DNA from: Diadophis punctatus similis
Lineage: Eukaryota > Chordata > Lepidosauria > Squamata > Dipsadidae
DNA: 64,000 nt
Assembly (NCBI GenBank): GCA_023053685.1
Contig: JALIGW010000001.1
Span: 230,318,434-230,382,433 of the forward strand
Reading direction: 5' to 3'
In this document: piece after piece, positions 60,706-64,000 of the stretch
How the letters are laid out: each line of letters begins with the position of its first letter
How positions within the stretch are numbered: position 1 is the first letter of the stretch
The notes under the pieces: model-generated
Database searches by the model: none
What the model saw: the letters and a program-made list of their open reading frames with translations, nothing else
What the model was told of the DNA's origin: nothing
Made by a program: the position numbers and the translations under genes

Positions 60706-60708
60706 ATA

Positions 60709-60772
60709 CCTATTTGTCCAAAATACCTATTTGTCCAAAATACCTATTGTTGTCCTAAAATACCTATTTTTG
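60709..60772 (+). repeat. Tandem repeat of a 17-base unit
   Basis: The unit TGTCCAAAATACCTATT is repeated about four times, the last copies with small changes (TCCTAAAATACC). Confidence 0.88.
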
Positions 60773-60794
60773 TTCATTCGGGATTTGCTTGCTA

Positions 60795-61159
60795 CAAGTA
60801 GTCCTTGACTTACAACAGTGACTGTTAGTGACTGTTCAAAGTTACAATGAAAAAAGCGACTTGTGACTGTTTCACACTTACAACCGTTGCAGCATCCCCA
60901 TGGTCATGTGATCAAAATTCAGGCGCTTGGCAACTGACTCGCATTTATGATGATTGCAGCGTCCAGGGTCATGTGATCACCTTTTGAGACCTTCTGACAA
61001 GCAAAGTCAATGGGGAAACCAGATTCAGTTAACAATTTCAGTGATTCACTTAATAACTGTGACAAGAAAGGTCGTAAAATGGGGTGAACTTCACTTAAAT
61101 ATTTCACTTAACAACATAAATTTTGGGCTCAATTGGGGCGGTAAGTCAAGGACTACTTG
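60795..61159. mobile_element. TA-flanked MITE (Tc1/mariner-like), copy 2
   Basis: The inverted ends CAAGTAGTCCTTGACTTAC and GTAAGTCAAGGACTACTTG are exact and lie between TA dinucleotides (60793-60794 and 61160-61161). The 365-bp interior shares GGTCATGTGATC and GACAAGCAAAGTCAATGGGG with the copy at 23836. No transposase. The TA target suggests Tc1/mariner. Confidence 0.9.
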
Positions 61160-61161
61160 TA

Positions 61162-61768
61162 CTTATTTGACTTAAAATGTAGTGATTCAACTGTTTCATC
61201 ATGTGGTCTCAAATATTTTTAATAAGAAAATAATTTTTGAGCCTTTCTTGAGGAAATAGAATCATCCTCATCTATCTGATCTTTAAAAAAAGCACACCTT
61301 ATTTTCATCATTGTTTCTTGTGGTAGTGAATCATACATACATTAATATGCATGTTAAGTCCATTGGTATCCAAAAATTCTTTTTTATTTAAGAGATCTGT
61401 CCAGGGGAAGAAATAGTGTTACTTTGAGCAGTGATTACACTATATGCAGCATTTTGGGTTATTTGTGTAACCATGATTCTAAATATGTCAAATTGCTAAG
61501 GAGACTCAAATAGCATTGCAAAATCCCAATAACTAATCCAATGATGTTCTAACTATATATTTAACCTCCATGTTTTACTGTTCATTCTGCATTTCCTCTG
61601 AGACATGAGCATATTTATACTTAAATCTATTTTTGGTTATCTCTGTCTTCACACCAATTTTAAGGCTTGCCTTTTATTTCCTGTTGGAAATAGGAAGATT
61701 GTGTTTGAAAGCAGATGATTATTACAAAACTATATAAAGTATTGGCATTTATCAAACAAGTGACGTGC
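61162..61768. other. Unique intronic sequence, nothing recognised
   Basis: No repeat ends or homologous frames. Confidence 0.4.
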
Positions 61769-61776
61769 ATAAACAA

Positions 61777-62645
61777 TAGGGTGCCCAGATGTCCTGATTT
61801 TATCAGAATTGTCCTGATTTTTAGAAGCTTGTCCTGATTCTGAAAATGTCCTGATTTTGTCCTGAAATTCGAGTTCCCGTCCTGATTTGTCCTGAACTTT
61901 TGTAAAATTTTAGGATAATCAAGATGAACGTTAAATGAAAGTACGTTTTGTGCCATTACAGCTTCTAAGCTACTAGGTTTAGACGATCCGGATTTGGCCA
62001 ATCAACCTAAAGTCGAATTCATTGACTTTTATACAACAGCTATTAATTATATTGATAAGTGGTTCAGCTTGGACAATTATCTTTGCTCAACTGATTGGCT
62101 GATGTTAAAAGCTAGTATTAAATATGATAAAGTTCAAAAGTCAGCTGAATATTTATTGCCAGATATTGCCATGAAAGATTCATTGTTTGATGAAACTAGC
62201 GAGTTGAACTCATTGTAGAAACCTCTTCAGACGAATTTAATAATTTGCCGATTGATTAAAAATGGTCCACTTTGTTTCGAAGCAACAAATTCTTTGATCT
62301 GAAAATTCTAGTTAGCATAATTTTTTCAATTCCTACGTCAAACATGGCTGTGGAAAGAGTATTTTCCCTGTGCAAGAAGCAGTGGACAGACGATCGAAAT
62401 CGATTGGATGTTAAAACCGTGAAATGCTTGCTTCAAATTAAAATAAATCATTCTTCTTCATCGTGTGGCGAAATGTATAAAAAGATTTTGGGTGACGAAA
62501 ATTTGCTGAATAAGATATCATCTAATAGTAAATACGTGTGAATATAATGTTTTATTGGCTTTGTTGGAGTAATAAACGTTATCTTGAGAAGTGCTATTTT
62601 TTAAAAACTGTCCTGATTTTGGATCAAAGGTATCTGGGCACCCTA
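61777..62645 (+). mobile_element. hAT transposon, internally deleted, with terminal repeats
   Basis: The 869-bp element has exact inverted ends TAGGGTGCCCAGAT and ATCTGGGCACCCTA. It is flanked by 8-bp duplications ATAAACAA (61769-61776) and ATAAATAA (62646-62653), with one mismatch. The left subterminal region repeats TGTCCTGATTT about six times, and the right end has one copy; such repeats are usually the transposase binding sites. The interior holds only the C-terminal part of the transposase, so the start of the gene was lost by deletion. Confidence 0.93.
61994..62541 (+). pseudogene. hAT transposase, C-terminal part with dimerisation domain
   Basis: The first frame (to 62218) encodes helical sequence ending in DETSELNSL, then a stop. 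A second, offset frame (62272-62541) has ILVSIIFSIPTSNMAVERVF, WTDDRNRLDVKTVKCLLQIK, which is the hAT C-terminal dimerisation motif (a 'S/T-N-x-x-x-E-R-x-F-S' block, then 'W-x-D-x-R-N-R-L'). The N-terminal BED finger and the catalytic aspartates are missing. A stop and a frame change in the middle make it non-functional. Confidence 0.88.
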
Positions 62646-62653
62646 ATAAATAA

Positions 62654-63390
62654 TGATGTATTGCATATTACGATCTTAGTTTATTTTCCAACAGCATATT
62701 ATGTTCAGAAGGACTTTAGGAAAACCTGTATTCTTGAGTCCAAAGAGATTTTAAAAATCACGCTGTACACTCTTTCCATGCATGTATCTGGATTTTAATT
62801 TTCCTAATTGTTTTTCCTGGGTACTGCAGATCGATTGCTATCTATAGAAGACAGCTTTTTTAAAAAAATGGAAGTCAAGTGATTTTAGAAGCTTGCTGAC
62901 TTATTTTTGTTGGAATATTTGGATAACCGTGTGTCTTGTGAAAATAGCAGTTCCATCCACTCTCTGCTTCTGGCATTGAAAAATATTTTGTGGAGGGGTA
63001 ATTAAATAAAAAAATATGAATATGTGCTGTACCTTTTAAAAGAATAAATCTATCAACAAGCTTAGAACATTTCACTCTAAATCAACCTGATGGATGAACC
63101 GATTCAGTTGAGTGAACTTTAAGATTAAGTGTGATCTAAACACCAGACTTCTAATACTTGTTTAGATGCACATGGTGAAATTTAGGCAGTGACATTAGTA
63201 TATCACATATTGCAAGTTTATGGGTTTGGAAAGTTGTAAGTTACCACTGAGAAACTAAAATTGTGTGTGAGAGAATTTCATGCAATGTTTCTTAACCTTG
63301 TGAACTTTCAGATGTGTAGACCTCCAGAATTCCCCAACCAGCTATGGAAAAACATAGAAGGCTCTATTTCTTTGTGGAAAGAAAAAAAAC
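62654..63390. other. Unique intronic sequence, nothing recognised
   Basis: No repeat ends or homologous frames. Confidence 0.4.
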
Positions 63391-63392
63391 TA

Positions 63393-63878
63393 CCGTATTT
63401 TTTGGAGTATAAGATGCACCGGAGTATAAGACGCACCTTAGTTTTTGGGGAGGAAAATAGGGGGGGGGGAATCTGCCTACCAGATATTCATCTGGCTAGT
63501 GTCCTTAGTCTGGTCAGCTTCAGCACATTATTTTATCCCCTGGTTAGGACTTTAAAAAACCTTCTGCGGAGAGAGTAACAATGAAAGAGCCTGCAAATCA
63601 GTAAGAGCTGGGAAGTTCGTTAGCACCTGATTAGGGCTAGAAAAAAACTTATTCGGAGCAAATAGAGCAATGAAAAAAACCCTGCAAAGACTTAGGGCTG
63701 GAAAAACATTCTTTGGAGAGAGTAACAATGAAAAAGCCTGTAAGGTAAGAGCTGGGAAGATCTGTTAGCACCTAGTTAGGGCTGAAAAAAAAAACTACAT
63801 TCGAAGTATAAGACACACCCAAATTTTCAGCCACGTTTAGGGAGGAAAAAGGTGTGTCTTATACTCCGAAAAATACGG
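63393..63878. mobile_element. TA-flanked MITE, CCGTATTTTTCGGAGTATAAG family, copy 2
   Basis: The ends CCGTATTTTTTGGAGTATAA and ATACTCCGAAAAATACGG lie between TA dinucleotides (63391-63392 and 63879-63880). It shares with copy 1 at 48461 the interior TTCATCTGGCTAG, GTCCTTAGTCTGGTCAGCTT and the repeated GTTAGCACC and AGAGTAACAATGAAA units, and is also 486 bp long. Confidence 0.92.
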
Positions 63879-64000
63879 TAGGTGGGATTTTTTTTGTATG
63901 TGAAGGGTTTCAACCTTTGTGTTCATGGAGTAATTTTACTCAGCCATCTTTTAATTAGCCATATTTGACAGATGAATTAGAGATTTCCTCCTCTAGACCA

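Overview
The window is vertebrate nuclear DNA, almost certainly from a squamate reptile and probably a snake. The squamate call rests on at least seven full or partial copies of a tRNA-derived SINE of the Sauria SINE type, with a 3' tail ending in CTATTG repeats. Supporting features are many CR1-like LINE ends, several short hAT families that still have readable 8-bp target duplications, and a heavy load of microsatellites, including AATAG, ATAG and AATAC arrays of the kind known to be expanded in snakes. The snake call is inference. The squamate call is firmer.

I find one host coding element: a 95-bp exon at 55861-55955 (+). It encodes part of the kinase domain of BRSK2 (SAD-A kinase), including the catalytic VAIK lysine, and has a good acceptor, branch point and donor. 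No other BRSK2 exon is recognisable, so bases 1-55860 look like the intron (or 5' region) before it and 55956-64000 like part of the following intron. No RNA gene, CRISPR array or prokaryotic-type operon is present.

Layout. 1-13 kb: AT-rich unique sequence with a pentanucleotide array, hAT MITEs, a CR1-like 3' end, SINEs and a fold-back retroelement with a 14-bp flanking repeat. 13-26 kb: mostly unique, with LINE remnants, a hAT element split by a SINE, a second fold-back and a TA-flanked MITE. 26-34 kb: a CR1 3' end split by two abutting MITEs, a CR1-like reverse transcriptase remnant, a SINE with 47-bp flanking repeats, a promoter-like GC-rich patch and a candidate solo LTR split by a hAT MITE. 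34-46 kb: SINEs, an R4/Dong-type LINE lodged in trinucleotide repeats, a Rex1-like LINE, Penelope-like pieces and an L1-like 3' end bounded by two ~295-bp copies of the same sequence. 46-53 kb: a near-perfect 332-bp palindromic MITE, a SPIN-like hAT element containing another MITE, and a DIRS-type gag remnant joined to half a palindromic MITE. 53-64 kb: the BRSK2 exon, LINE remnants, three TA-flanked MITEs and an internally deleted hAT transposon with 8-bp target duplications and a partly readable transposase C-terminus.

Apart from the exon, the genes here are remains of mobile elements and do not form a pathway. I do not see a new host biological system. The points most worth a second look are transposon structures: the palindromic MITE, the unusually long flanking duplications, the R4-in-microsatellite insertion, the DIRS/MITE chimera, and MITEs carrying clusters of ETS and NRF1 motifs.
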